This document shows positions 1 to 8,574 of a stretch of DNA of 64,000 nucleotides, in pieces (the stretch's first letter is position 1; every line of letters begins with the position of its first letter). This stretch comes from JACKII01 sp965202745. GTDB taxonomy: Bacteria; Pseudomonadota; Alphaproteobacteria; Bin95. The stretch covers positions 186,001 through 250,000 of the forward strand of contig CBDBCB010000020.1 in the NCBI GenBank assembly GCA_965202745.1. The letters run 5' to 3'. The notes beneath the pieces are model-generated. The model did no database searches. It was not told the DNA's origin and was given only the letters and a program-made list of their open reading frames with translations. Made by a program: the position numbers and the translations under genes.

Positions 1-543
1 GGCGAAATCCGGCGAACCGGTGCCGTTCAGATCCAGCAGGATGGCTTCCCCCGAACCTGCGCCGGTGCCGGCGATGGCGGAGATAGTGACAGCGTGGGTG
101 ACCATGATCACCGGCTCATCGGTCCGGCCGCCCAATAGCCAAATATGCGCGCGCAGTTTCGCGAGCCAGGCTTCTTCCATTTCCGGCACGGTGTAGAAAG
201 AGTTCAGGCCGGTAAATTCCTCGGGCTCGCCAAAACCCTGCAATTCCGCCGTTTCCTCGCACCGGCACCACTGGCTGGTCAGCACACGGGCGCGTTCGAT
301 CCCCTGGGCTTTTATGTAAGCGCCTAGCCGCTCCGCCTGGGCGCGGCCTTCATCGTTCAAATTGCGCTGGGTGCTACAATCGCCGATCCGGAAGTTGGCC
401 GGGTCGCCGTTCCCGGGCGCATAGGCATGGCGGATCATCATGATCTGGCGGCCCTCGGCAAATCGGGCGAGGTCCTGGGCCTCTGCGGCCAGCGGCGCAC
501 ATGCCAGGATGGTTCCGAGAATGGCCCAAAGAGCCAGCTTCAG
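1..543 (-). CDS. Histidine phosphatase superfamily protein, exported, partial at left edge
   Basis: The reading frame shows a signal-peptide-like start (MKLALWAILGTILACAPLAA if the first codon is read as Met), then the phosphohistidine motif in 'MMIRHAYAPG' and the second catalytic His in 'VMVTHAVT'. This fits the branch 1 histidine phosphatases, which remove phosphate through a phospho-His intermediate; the substrate cannot be told. 'ILAC' could be a lipobox. No ATG, GTG or TTG start exists after the last upstream in-frame stop. The best candidate is a CTG at 541-543 that overlaps the stop of the preceding oxygenase gene, so start choice is uncertain. The C-terminus runs off the window. Confidence 0.7.
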   Translation of the reverse strand, partial: MKLALWAILGTILACAPLAAEAQDLARFAEGRQIMMIRHAYAPGNGDPANFRIGDCSTQRNLNDEGRAQAERLGAYIKAQGIERARVLTSQWCRCEETAELQGFGEPEEFTGLNSFYTVPEMEEAWLAKLRAHIWLLGGRTDEPVIMVTHAVTISAIAGTGAGSGEAILLDLNGTGSPDFA

Positions 544-1640
544 CTGCGCTGCCCGGCCTGCTCCATTAATGGCAACACCTGATCAATCCATTGTTCGCAT
601 TCTCCCAGATAGTCCAACCAGCTTATCAGCAGCCCATCGACGCCCATGGCCGACAGTCGCTCTATCTGGTCTACGATCTGCTCCGGCGTTCCGATCAATG
701 GGTAGCCGCCGTGACCCGCCTTAAAGTGGAACTTAAAGGCCTCCATCACGGCAGGCTCCAGCGTTTCCGACTCCATGCCGAAGGTGGCCAGCATGTTGCC
801 GACGGCCACGTCGTCGCCATAGTCGATCACTTAGCGGTTCAGGGCGTTGCGCGCCTCCCGCTCCGTATCGCGGCAGACGACGTAGACATGGATCCAGCAT
901 TGAGAGGTGCGGCCGTGCTCTGCCGCCAAGGCTTTGAGGCCGGCGATTTGGGCCACGTCCGACGCCTCGTCCTTCTGACGCAGCATGACGAAGTTCATGT
1001 CGCAATGGCTGGCGGAGAAGCGCTGCCCGACCGGCGAGGAGCCCGCGTTCATCACCACCGGCCCGCCCTTCTGCACCGGCTTCGGCTGGCTCCACAGGCC
1101 CTTGCCCTGGAAGAACTCGCCGTTCCAGTCAAACGCCTGCTCTTCGGTCCAGAGCTTACGGGCGAGCGCCGGCCATTCGGCGGCATACTCATAGCGGCGG
1201 TCATGCTCGCGCCATTCGGCACCGAACATTTCGAACTCTTGCCTGAACCAGCCGCAGACGATGTTGAGGACGAAGCGCCCGTTCGTGATGTGGTCGATGG
1301 TGGCTGCCTGCTTGGCGACGGCGACTGGGTGCATCAATGGCACGTGCACAGTGGAAAGCACCGCGATCCGCTCCGTCACCGCACCCAGGCCCGCCGCCCA
1401 GGTCAGTGTTTCGAAGGTGCGGTTGTTGAAGTTGCTCTCACCGCCATAACCCTTCCACCGGCCCACGGGCAGCAGCGCCTCGAACCCCGCCCGGTCAGCC
1501 ATCTGCGCCAGCTTTACGTTGTCGGCCCAGGTCATGGGCCAGGCTTCCGGCGCGGTGATCACGGTCGAGCCGCCCGAGCAATTAAAGGCCATCATGCCAA
1601 GTTTCACGCGGTTGGCGCTGTGGAGGGGGTGGGTGGTCAT
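540..1640 (-). pseudogene. LLM-class flavin-dependent monooxygenase (RutA-like), split by an in-frame TAA
   Basis: Two segments (831-1640 and 540-830) are contiguous in one frame and separated only by TAA at 831-833. The first carries the luciferase-like TIM barrel core, with 'AATIDHITNGRFVLNIVCGW' and the RutA/DMSO2-monooxygenase style N-terminus. The second gives the C-terminal 'GTPEQIVDQIERL' segment typical of the family. The expected product is an FMNH2-dependent monooxygenase of about 365 residues acting on small sulfur or nitrogen compounds; substrate unknown. Relatives usually have an aromatic residue before the 'VID/VHE' segment, so a TAC-to-TAA change is likely. Either a recent nonsense mutation or a base error would explain it. 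Confidence 0.75.
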
Positions 1641-1817
1641 GCGGTGTTCCAGAACTTTTTATTACGGTGACCAATCTTACCCTCCGTCGCCACCGTGACG
1701 AAAGTCAGGCCCCATTGCAGAAACGCCAGAACGATGCATCAGCGGCCTCCGCTATGGAGCCTGAATGCCACTGTGCGGCTTTAGAGAGGCAGGATTGTAA
1801 AGAATTGCCGGGAGGTA

Positions 1818-2933
1818 CTAACACGCAGGCAACAGCCGCTGCACCACGGCCTGCGGGTCGCCTTCCAGCGTATCGCCCGCCTCAATGGCCCGGCGCATGG
1901 CAGCCATCAGGTCCTGGTAGATTTGCAGATTGTGCCAGGTGAGCAGCATCATGCCAAGGATCTCCTCCGCCTTGACCAGATGGCGGAGGTAGGCGCGGGA
2001 ATAGCTGCGGCAGGCCGGGCAGGAGCAGCCCGCATCCAGAGGCGCCGGATCATCGGTATGGACGGCGTTCCGCATGTTGAGCGCGCCATGGCGCGTGAAC
2101 GCCTGGGCCGTGCGGCCGGAGCGGGTGGGCATCACGCAGTCGAACATGTCGATACCGCGCGCGACCGCCCCCACCAGATCCGCGAGCGTGCCGACGCCCA
2201 TCAGGTAGCGGGGCTTGTCCTGCGGCAGGTGCGGGGCGGTGAACTCCAACGCCTCGAACATCTGCGCCTGGCCCTCACCCACCGCGAGCCCGCCGATGGC
2301 GTAACCGGGGAAGCCGATTTCCTGCAGCTTTTCAGCGGACTCCCGCCGCAGGTCCGGAAACACGCTGCCCTGGACGATGCCAAACAGGCCATAGCCTTCG
2401 CACTCAACGAAGGCGTCCTTCGACCGCTTCGCCCAGCGCATGGAGAGGCGCATGCTGTCGGCAGCTTGTTCGTGCGTCGCGGGGTAGGGCGTGCACTCGT
2501 CGAACGCCATGGTGATGGTAGCATCCAGCAGGTGCTGGATCTCGATGGAGCGCTCCGGCGTCAGCATGTGATAGCTGCCGTCGATATGGCTGCGGAAGCG
2601 CACCCCTTCCTCCGTCATCTTGCGGAGTTCGGTCAGGCTCATAACCTGGAAGCCGCCGGAATCGGTCAGGATCGGCCCCGGCCAGTTCATGAATTTGTGC
2701 AAGCCGCCATGTCGCGCGAGCAGATCCGCCGTCGGCCTCATCATCAGGTGGTACGTGTTGCCGAGGATGATCTGCGCACCAGTCGAGGCCACGTCTTCGG
2801 GCCGCATCGCCTTGACCGTGGCGGCGGTGCCGACGGGCATGAAGACAGGCGTCTCAATAGGGCCATGGGCGGTATCGATCCGCCCGCGCCGGGCCTTGCC
2901 CGCGGTATTGAGGAGGGAGAAGGTGAGGGTCAT
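1818..2933 (-). CDS. tgt: tRNA-guanine transglycosylase
   Basis: This 371-residue protein exchanges guanine 34 of GU(N)-anticodon tRNAs for preQ1 in queuosine synthesis. The catalytic Asp pair is visible: D91 in 'ILTDSGGFQ' and the nucleophile D265 in 'IDMFDCVMPTRSGR'. The structural zinc ligands C303, C305, C308 and H334 match E. coli Tgt spacing within one residue. I chose the Met of 'MTLTFSLL' rather than one four codons upstream because it matches the family N-terminus. queA lies upstream on the same strand about 100 bases away, so the two pathway genes are probably cotranscribed. Intact. Confidence 0.97.
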   Translation of the reverse strand: MTLTFSLLNTAGKARRGRIDTAHGPIETPVFMPVGTAATVKAMRPEDVASTGAQIILGNTYHLMMRPTADLLARHGGLHKFMNWPGPILTDSGGFQVMSLTELRKMTEEGVRFRSHIDGSYHMLTPERSIEIQHLLDATITMAFDECTPYPATHEQAADSMRLSMRWAKRSKDAFVECEGYGLFGIVQGSVFPDLRRESAEKLQEIGFPGYAIGGLAVGEGQAQMFEALEFTAPHLPQDKPRYLMGVGTLADLVGAVARGIDMFDCVMPTRSGRTAQAFTRHGALNMRNAVHTDDPAPLDAGCSCPACRSYSRAYLRHLVKAEEILGMMLLTWHNLQIYQDLMAAMRRAIEAGDTLEGDPQAVVQRLLPAC

Positions 2934-2962
2934 GGAAATTCGCACACTTTCCGTTCCATGGG

Positions 2963-3029
2963 CTTCATCCTGAGCCTGTCGAATGAGAAGTCCATCGGTA
3001 ATTCACGCTTCGACAAACTCAGCGTGAAG
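2963..3029. repeat. Dispersed inverted repeat, family A copy 1
   Basis: The arms CTTCATCCTGAGCCTGTCGA (2963-2982) and TTCGACAAACTCAGCGTGAA (3009-3028) are near-perfect reverse complements around a short spacer, in the tgt-queA gap. Related arms recur at 4136-4235 and 10675-10745, which makes this a dispersed palindromic intergenic repeat. It may form a hairpin in the queA-tgt transcript. Confidence 0.8.
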
Positions 3030-3039
3030 GTTTGCATGG

Positions 3040-4095
3040 TCATTCGGACCGCTCCAAAAAGCTCGCGTCGCCGTAGGAGAAGAAGCGATATTCCTCCGCC
3101 ACGGCATGGGCATAGGCCGCCCGCATCCGCTCGTACCCTGCAAACGCACTTACCAGCATGAACAGGGTCGACTTCGGCAGGTGGAAGTTGGTCAGCAGCG
3201 CCTCTATCCGCTTGAAGCGGTAGCCGGGCGTGATGAACAGGTCGGTGTCGCCTGTCCACTCGGCGAGCCGGCCATCGTCTGCCGCCGCGCTCTCGATCAG
3301 GCGCAGGGCCGTGGTGCCAGCGGCCACCACCCGGCCCTGGCAGGCGTTGATACGCTCGGCGGCCTCCGCGCTCACCTGCCCCCATTCCTTGTGCATGACG
3401 TGCTCGGACAGGTCCTCCACCTTCACCGGCAGGAACGTGCCTGCGCCCACATGCAAGGTCACGGCCACGATCTCCACGCCGCGTGCCCGGATCGCTTCCA
3501 CCAGCCGCGGCGTGAAGTGCAGGGAGGCTGTCGGCGCCGCCACCGCACCGTCGCGCTGGGCAAACAGGGTCTGGTAGCTGTCTCGGTCCTCTGCCTCACC
3601 CGCTGCCGGGCGCTTGATGTAGGGCGGCAGCGGCATGACCCCGTGCTTCTCCAGCCCCGCCGCCAGATAGGCGTCGTCGCCATGGAAGCGGAGCGTTACC
3701 TCCCCGCCGTCGCGATGCTCCACCGTGGCTGCCAGGTCGTCCGTAGTGTCTGACGCGAACCGCACTTCATCGCCTGGCTTCAAGCGCCGGGCAGGCCAGG
3801 CGAAGGCCGCCCAGCGCACCGCCCGGTCCTCGCCGGGGCCAAGCTGTTTGTGCAGCGTCACCTCGACCTTTGCCTCGCCTCTTTTCCCGGTCAGGCGGGC
3901 GGGGATCACGCGCGTGTCGTTCACCACCAGCACGTCGCCGGGCTGCAACAGCGCGGGTAGATCGCTCACACTCGGGTCGCTGAAGGGCGCATCGCCCGCC
4001 GGTACATGCAGCAGCCGCGCCGCGTCGCGCGGGTCCGCCGGATGCTGCGCAATCAGGCGCTCCGGCAGGTCAAAGTCGAAATCGGAGAGGTTCAT
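3040..4095 (-). CDS. queA: S-adenosylmethionine:tRNA ribosyltransferase-isomerase
   Basis: This 351-residue enzyme transfers the ribosyl part of SAM to preQ1-tRNA to give epoxyqueuosine, the step after Tgt. Family blocks are all present: 'LIAQHPADPRDAARLL', 'DVLVVNDTRVIPARL', 'ASLHFTPRL', 'VTLHVGAGTFLPVK' and 'LLTNFHLPKSTLFMLV'. The Met of 'MNLSDFDFDLPERLIA' matches the usual QueA start; an upstream in-frame Met would add five residues. It sits upstream of tgt on the same strand with an inverted repeat between them. No lesion seen. Confidence 0.97.
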   Translation of the reverse strand: MNLSDFDFDLPERLIAQHPADPRDAARLLHVPAGDAPFSDPSVSDLPALLQPGDVLVVNDTRVIPARLTGKRGEAKVEVTLHKQLGPGEDRAVRWAAFAWPARRLKPGDEVRFASDTTDDLAATVEHRDGGEVTLRFHGDDAYLAAGLEKHGVMPLPPYIKRPAAGEAEDRDSYQTLFAQRDGAVAAPTASLHFTPRLVEAIRARGVEIVAVTLHVGAGTFLPVKVEDLSEHVMHKEWGQVSAEAAERINACQGRVVAAGTTALRLIESAAADDGRLAEWTGDTDLFITPGYRFKRIEALLTNFHLPKSTLFMLVSAFAGYERMRAAYAHAVAEEYRFFSYGDASFLERSE

Positions 4096-4135
4096 GGAGC
4101 TGAGATACACGCAATCCTGACAAAATCCACCCCCT

Positions 4136-4235
4136 CACCCTGAGCCGGTCCGGCCGCAGGCCGGGGCGAGTCGAAGGGTCTACCAGCTGCTTGGAAACGC
4201 CCTTCGACTCGCGCCTCGCGGCGCGGCTCAGGGTG
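4136..4235. repeat. Dispersed inverted repeat, family A copy 2
   Basis: CACCCTGAGCC plus GCGAGTCGAAGGG on the left face CCCTTCGACTCGCGCC plus GGCTCAGGGTG on the right, with a smaller palindrome (GGCCGCAGGCC) inside the left half. The whole can fold as one long cruciform between the divergent queA and gamma-glutamyltransferase genes. Same family as 2963-3029 and 10675-10745. Confidence 0.8.
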
Positions 4236-4360
4236 AAAAAGGGAGAGAAGGCGGCGCGGTACGGGGTAAGGACTACAGAAGAATTGGCACACGGCCGCTT
4301 CTTGCGGCACACTTTCCCCAACTGCAAGCCTGCAAAAGCATCATTAAGGAGCGCTCTGCC

Positions 4361-6097
4361 ATGGCAACCTTTCGTCCGGACATTCATGCAAGCCGCCACG
4401 CGGTCTCCACCGGCCACTACCTCGCCACCGGCGCGGCCCTCGGCATTCTGGAAGCAGGCGGCAACGCCATCGACGCCGGCGTTTGCGGTGGCATCGCCCT
4501 CGGCGTATTGCAAAGCGATCTGGTCGGCGTTGCCGGTGTCGCCCCCATTATGGTCTGGCACGAGGAAAGCCAGAAGATGGTCACCATCTCCGGGCTTGGC
4601 TGGTGGCCGAAAGCCGCCAGTTCTGCCTGGTTCCGCGAGCATCATGGCGGCAAGCAGCCGTCCGGCGTAATGTCCATGGTGGTGCCTGCCGCGCCCGACG
4701 CCTGGCTGACCGCGCTGGAGATGTGGGGCACCATGAGCTTCGCCGATTGCGCCGAGGCCGCCATCCGCTTCGCCCGCGACGGCTTCGCCATGAACACGCT
4801 GCTGAACCAGACCATCCGGGAAAACCAGGGGATCTATGCCAGCTTCCCCTCCTCCGCAAAAATCTACCTGAAGGATGGGGAGGCGCCGCCGGTCGGCTCC
4901 CGCTTCTTCCAGACCGACCTCGGCCGCACCCTCCAGCACATGGCGGACGTGGACCGCGCCGCCGCCGCCAAGGGCGGGCACATGGCGGGCCTGCAAGCGG
5001 TGCGCGACGTGTTCTACAAAGGCGACATTGCGCGCGCCATCGTCGATCATACCCAAAGCCAGGGCGGCTGGATGACCATGGAGGACATGGCTGGCTACAA
5101 GTCCGGGATCGAGGAGCCGGTCTCCACCCGCTTCGGCGATACGGAGGTCTTCACCTGCGGCCCGTGGTGCCAGGGACCCGCCCTGCTGGAAATCCTGAAC
5201 ATCCTGGAGCGCTTCGACCTGGCGGGCATGGACTATAACAGCCCGCGCTACGTGCACCTGCTGACCGAGGCGACCAAGCTCGCCATGGCCGACCGGGAGG
5301 CCTGGATCGGCGACCCGCGCCACTTTGAGGTTCCCATCCAGGCGCTCTCGTCCAAGGAGTTTGCGGCCAAGCGTGCCGCCCTGTTCGACTGGCACAAGGC
5401 CTGGCCGGGGCGCCCACCTGCGGCCTCCGGTGCCGACCTGGGCGTGAACAGCGACCGGCCGATGTTGCGCGAACCGCCCTTCGCGCCGGTGGGCGAGCCG
5501 GAGCGGGCCTCCAGTCTCGACACCTCCTACCTGTGCGTCACCGATAGCCACGGCAATGTCTTCTCCGCCACGCCCAGCGACGGCTCCTACAAGGGACCGG
5601 TGGTCGAGGGGCTGGGCTTCGTCCCCTCCGGCCGCGGCGTGCAAAGCTGGGCGGATGAGGGCCACCCGTCCGAGATCAGCCCCCACTGCCGCCCACGCCT
5701 GACGCCGAACCCAGCCATTGCCATCCAGGGCCGGAAGTTCATGCCCTTCGGTACGCCGGGCGGCGACGTCCAGACCCAAGCCATGCTGCAAACCCTGCTG
5801 AACCTAGTTGTCTGGGAGAAGAGCCCGCAGGAGGCCGTCGAGGCTCCACGTTTCGCCAGCTACAGCTTCCCCTCCAGCTTCGAACCGCACGGCGAGCATC
5901 CGGGCCTGCTGCGCCTGGAAGGCCGGATGGAGAAAGAGACCGGCGACGAACTCGCAAAGCTCGGCCACAAGGTCGAGTGGTGGCCGGACATGACCTGGCT
6001 CGCGGGCTCCATGGGCCTGATCGTGGACGACCGCGACACCGGCTTCAAATCCGCCGCCGCTGACCCGCGCCGCATGGCTTTCGCGGCAGGGAGCTAA
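4361..6097 (+). CDS. Gamma-glutamyltransferase-family N-terminal nucleophile hydrolase
   Basis: This 578-residue protein belongs to the GGT family: N-terminal 'AVSTGHYLATGAALGILEAG' and the self-processing site 'LDTSYLCVTDSHGNVFSATP'. T388 in that site would become the catalytic N-terminal threonine after autocleavage. The C-terminal 'FGTPGGDVQTQAMLQTLLN' is the usual oxyanion and substrate region. It lacks a signal peptide, so it is probably cytoplasmic and closer to the uncharacterised GGT-like amidohydrolases (acylase or transferase) than to periplasmic Ggt. AAGGAG lies 10 bases before the ATG. It stands alone on the plus strand, divergent from queA. Confidence 0.88.
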   Translation: MATFRPDIHASRHAVSTGHYLATGAALGILEAGGNAIDAGVCGGIALGVLQSDLVGVAGVAPIMVWHEESQKMVTISGLGWWPKAASSAWFREHHGGKQPSGVMSMVVPAAPDAWLTALEMWGTMSFADCAEAAIRFARDGFAMNTLLNQTIRENQGIYASFPSSAKIYLKDGEAPPVGSRFFQTDLGRTLQHMADVDRAAAAKGGHMAGLQAVRDVFYKGDIARAIVDHTQSQGGWMTMEDMAGYKSGIEEPVSTRFGDTEVFTCGPWCQGPALLEILNILERFDLAGMDYNSPRYVHLLTEATKLAMADREAWIGDPRHFEVPIQALSSKEFAAKRAALFDWHKAWPGRPPAASGADLGVNSDRPMLREPPFAPVGEPERASSLDTSYLCVTDSHGNVFSATPSDGSYKGPVVEGLGFVPSGRGVQSWADEGHPSEISPHCRPRLTPNPAIAIQGRKFMPFGTPGGDVQTQAMLQTLLNLVVWEKSPQEAVEAPRFASYSFPSSFEPHGEHPGLLRLEGRMEKETGDELAKLGHKVEWWPDMTWLAGSMGLIVDDRDTGFKSAAADPRRMAFAAGS

Positions 6098-6106
6098 GTA
6101 CCGAAG

Positions 6107-6433
6107 CTACTGCGCCGACTTCGGCATTGTTTGCCCGGACCGTGGCATAGATAACCGCCTCGGCGGTGGCGAGCTTGTGATTGATGCAAGATTCCGCCAC
6201 CAGGTTCGCCAGACTATTGTCCAATGGCACGATCTGGCATGTGTCGGCGATGCCTGGTATCCAGTCCGCCATCTCTTCCGGTGCCACGCGCAACAGCCAC
6301 GTGGACAGTTCCAGCCGCACCATGTGGTCGGGACAATCCATTCGTCCCGCGGTGTCAGGTGCTTTCCGATATTGTTGCCGGTAGGAGTGACCGTAACCCA
6401 CTCGACCCGAGCCGAGGTGTCGAGCACAAGCAT
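6107..6433 (-). pseudogene. VapC-type PIN-domain toxin remnant, frameshifted
   Basis: Frame one opens as a PIN-domain toxin, 'MLVLDTSARVEWVTVTPTG' followed by 'DEWIVPT'. Frame two carries on with 'VRLELSTWLLRVAPEEM' and the conserved 'KLATAEAVIYATVRANNAE'. The switch falls at about 6319-6335. The normal C-terminal acidic segment after 'ARA..AE' is absent. Just upstream on the same strand, a frame reads '..ADPSDLRDRNDRY' and stops in a TGATG overlap with the vapC ATG. That is the arrangement expected of a vapB antitoxin tail, but its body cannot be followed. The pair is dead. Beyond this remnant, 6434-6630 contains nothing else I recognise. Confidence 0.65.
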
Positions 6434-6630
6434 CAGTAGCGGTCATTGCGGTCGCGGAGATCAGAGGGATCGGCATCACCCCCTCTCCTTAGGAAAGAAG
6501 GCGAATTCCTGGCCAGGCTTCCAGCCCGTCAACGATCGCTGCGTCCAGCATCCGTCATGCCCGTAGCGGTCCAGGTGCGATCTGCTATCATCCGGCACCT
6601 GCATTTCCGTTATGCCACAGAGGCCCCCGC

Positions 6631-8349
6631 ATGTCTGACGCCAACGATTCCACACCCAAGACCCCTGGGATGAAGCAGGGCCTGGCCCAGTACGGCGACG
6701 CCCAGTTTTCACTGTTCATGCGCAAGGCCTTCATCAAGGCCATGGGCTACACGGATGACGCACTGGAGCGGCCGATCATCGGCATCACCAACACGTTCAG
6801 TGGCTACAACGCCTGCCACCGCACGGTTCCGGACTTGGTCGAAGCCATCAAGCGTGGCGTCATGCTGGGGGACGGCCTGCCGGTCGAGTTCCCCACCATC
6901 AGCGTGCATGAGAGCTTTAGCCACCCGACATCCATGTTCCTGCGCAACCTGATGAGCATGGATACGGAGGAGATGGTCCGCGCCCAGCCCATGGACGCCG
7001 TGGTCCTGATCGGCGGCTGCGATAAGACGGTGCCAGCATTGCTGATGGGGGCTGCGAGCGCGAACAAGCCCGCCATCCTGGAAGTCACCGGGCCCATGAT
7101 GACCGGCCATTTCCGCGGCGAGCGTCTGGGCGCCTGCACCGACTGCCGCCGCCTCTGGGGCATGCACCGGGCAGGAGAGATCTCCGAGGACGACATCGAC
7201 GAACTCGGCAACCGCCTGATGCCTACCGCCGGCACCTGCATGGTGATGGGCACGGCCTCCACCATGGCGCTGATGGCCGAGGCACTGGGCATGATGTTGC
7301 CCGGCGGCGCGGTGATCCCAGCCGTCATGGCCGACCGCCTGCGCCATGCCGAGGACACCGGGGCTCGCGCCGTGGCCATGGCGCTGGAAGGCACCAAACC
7401 CGCCGACATCATGACGAAGGAGGCGTTTGAGAACGCGCTCCGCACCCTGCTGGCGGTGGGCGGCTCGACCAACGGCCTGGTGCATATCGCAGCTGTCGCA
7501 GGCCGCCTCGGCATCGACATCGACCTGGCGGCGTTCGACGCCATGGGCGCGGATACGCCGGTGCTGGTCGATCTGAAGCCCTCCGGCCAGCACTATATGG
7601 AAGACCTCTACCGCGCGGGCGGCCTCGCCCCCATCCTGCGGGAACTGGGCGAGAGCCTGAACCTGGATTGTGTTACCGTCTCCGGCAAGACACTGCGGAA
7701 GGACATCGCCGCGGCTGAGCCCGACTGGGGCCAGCAGGTGGTTAAGACCAAGGCCGACCCGATCTACAAGGAAGGCGGCATCGCCGTCCTGCGCGGCAAC
7801 CTCGCGCCGGGCGGGGCGGTCATCAAGCAGTCGGCGGCGGAGATCCTGCAACATGAGGGCCGCGCCGTGGTCTTCACCTCGCTGGAGGACATGGCCGACC
7901 GCCTGGACAACCCCGACCTCGACGTGCAGGCCGACGACGTGCTGGTGCTCCAGAACGCCGGGCCCAAGGGCGCGCCAGGCATGCCGGAGTCTGGCTATAT
8001 CCCAATCCCAAAGAAGCTGGCCCAGGCGGACGTGAAGGACATGGTCCGCATCTCGGACGCCCGCATGAGCGGCACTGCCTTTGGCTCCATCGTTCTGCAC
8101 TGCACGCCGGAGGCAGCGGTGGGTGGGCCGCTCGGCCTGGTGCGCAACGGTGACCGTATCCGCCTGGATGTGGCCAGCCGCTCGCTCATGCTACTGGTGG
8201 AAGATGCCGAGCTTGAGCGCCGCAAGGCCGACTTCCAAGCCCCCTACCACGAGGGCCAGGAACGTGGCTACCTGAAGCTCTATCTCGATGAAGTCACCCA
8301 GGCCGACACCGGTGCCGACTTCGAGTTCCTGCGTGCGGTAAAGAGATAG
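6631..8349 (+). CDS. IlvD/Edd-family sugar-acid dehydratase
   Basis: This 572-residue enzyme removes water from an aldonic or aldaric acid (or a dihydroxy acid) with a 2Fe-2S cluster. The three cluster cysteines sit at C62 ('GYNACHRTVP'), C130 ('LIGGCDKTVPA') and C203 ('TAGTCMVMGTAST'). This spacing is very close to that of characterised pentonate dehydratases such as xylonate dehydratase (about 60, 128 and 201). Length and the C-terminal 'SDARMSGTAFGSIVLH' motif also fit. Neighbouring uronate dehydrogenase and mandelate-racemase-family genes argue for sugar-acid breakdown rather than branched-chain amino acid synthesis. Exact substrate not decidable. Intact. Confidence 0.9.
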   Translation: MSDANDSTPKTPGMKQGLAQYGDAQFSLFMRKAFIKAMGYTDDALERPIIGITNTFSGYNACHRTVPDLVEAIKRGVMLGDGLPVEFPTISVHESFSHPTSMFLRNLMSMDTEEMVRAQPMDAVVLIGGCDKTVPALLMGAASANKPAILEVTGPMMTGHFRGERLGACTDCRRLWGMHRAGEISEDDIDELGNRLMPTAGTCMVMGTASTMALMAEALGMMLPGGAVIPAVMADRLRHAEDTGARAVAMALEGTKPADIMTKEAFENALRTLLAVGGSTNGLVHIAAVAGRLGIDIDLAAFDAMGADTPVLVDLKPSGQHYMEDLYRAGGLAPILRELGESLNLDCVTVSGKTLRKDIAAAEPDWGQQVVKTKADPIYKEGGIAVLRGNLAPGGAVIKQSAAEILQHEGRAVVFTSLEDMADRLDNPDLDVQADDVLVLQNAGPKGAPGMPESGYIPIPKKLAQADVKDMVRISDARMSGTAFGSIVLHCTPEAAVGGPLGLVRNGDRIRLDVASRSLMLLVEDAELERRKADFQAPYHEGQERGYLKLYLDEVTQADTGADFEFLRAVKR

Positions 8350-8376
8350 CGCATTAGAGACTGGCCGGGAAAATAC

Positions 8377-8479
8377 CTAAACTTTTATGCGCAAAACTAA
8401 ACGAAACTAAACCGTTTGACCCCGCAACGGTTTAGGTGCGGTTTAGGAAAAGTTTAGGCTCGGTTTAGCTAGGGTTTAC
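8377..8479. promoter_or_regulatory. Array of GTTTAG hexamers, 11-bp phased, facing three CTAAAC copies
   Basis: CTAAAC occurs at 8377, 8397 and 8407. Its complement GTTTAG occurs at 8430, 8441, 8452 and 8463, with the variant GTTTAC at 8474. The five right-hand copies are spaced by exactly 11 bases, so they lie on one face of the helix. The array fills the gap between the convergent dehydratase and uronate dehydrogenase genes, where a terminator rather than an operator would be expected. Function unknown. Confidence 0.7.
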
Positions 8480-8574
8480 CACCTGCTTGCAACCGGAGTA
8501 ACGAGGCAAGATACCCGCAGTGGCTCTCGCACCATGATATAGGACTGATTTCCTCTATCGCAAGCCTCTACCCC

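Noticed and set aside
831..833. Stop-codon reassignment in this organism
   Set aside because: Intact genes in the window end normally with TAG, TAA and TGA, so a general recoding is not supported. Only local suppression remains possible.
591..1670. Long plus-strand open frame of about 360 codons opposite the oxygenase gene
   Set aside because: It has no recognisable motif and lies antisense to a clear LLM gene. The high GC content keeps the opposite strand open.
1923..3161. Long plus-strand frame over tgt
   Set aside because: Shadow of tgt; Arg/His/Gln-rich composition with no domain.
4070..5791. 573-codon minus-strand frame over the GGT-family gene
   Set aside because: Mirror of a well-supported family member; composition is typical of antisense frames in GC-rich DNA.
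6709..8100. 463-codon minus-strand frame over the dehydratase
   Set aside because: Antisense shadow; His/Gln-rich, and the sense strand has all three cluster cysteines.
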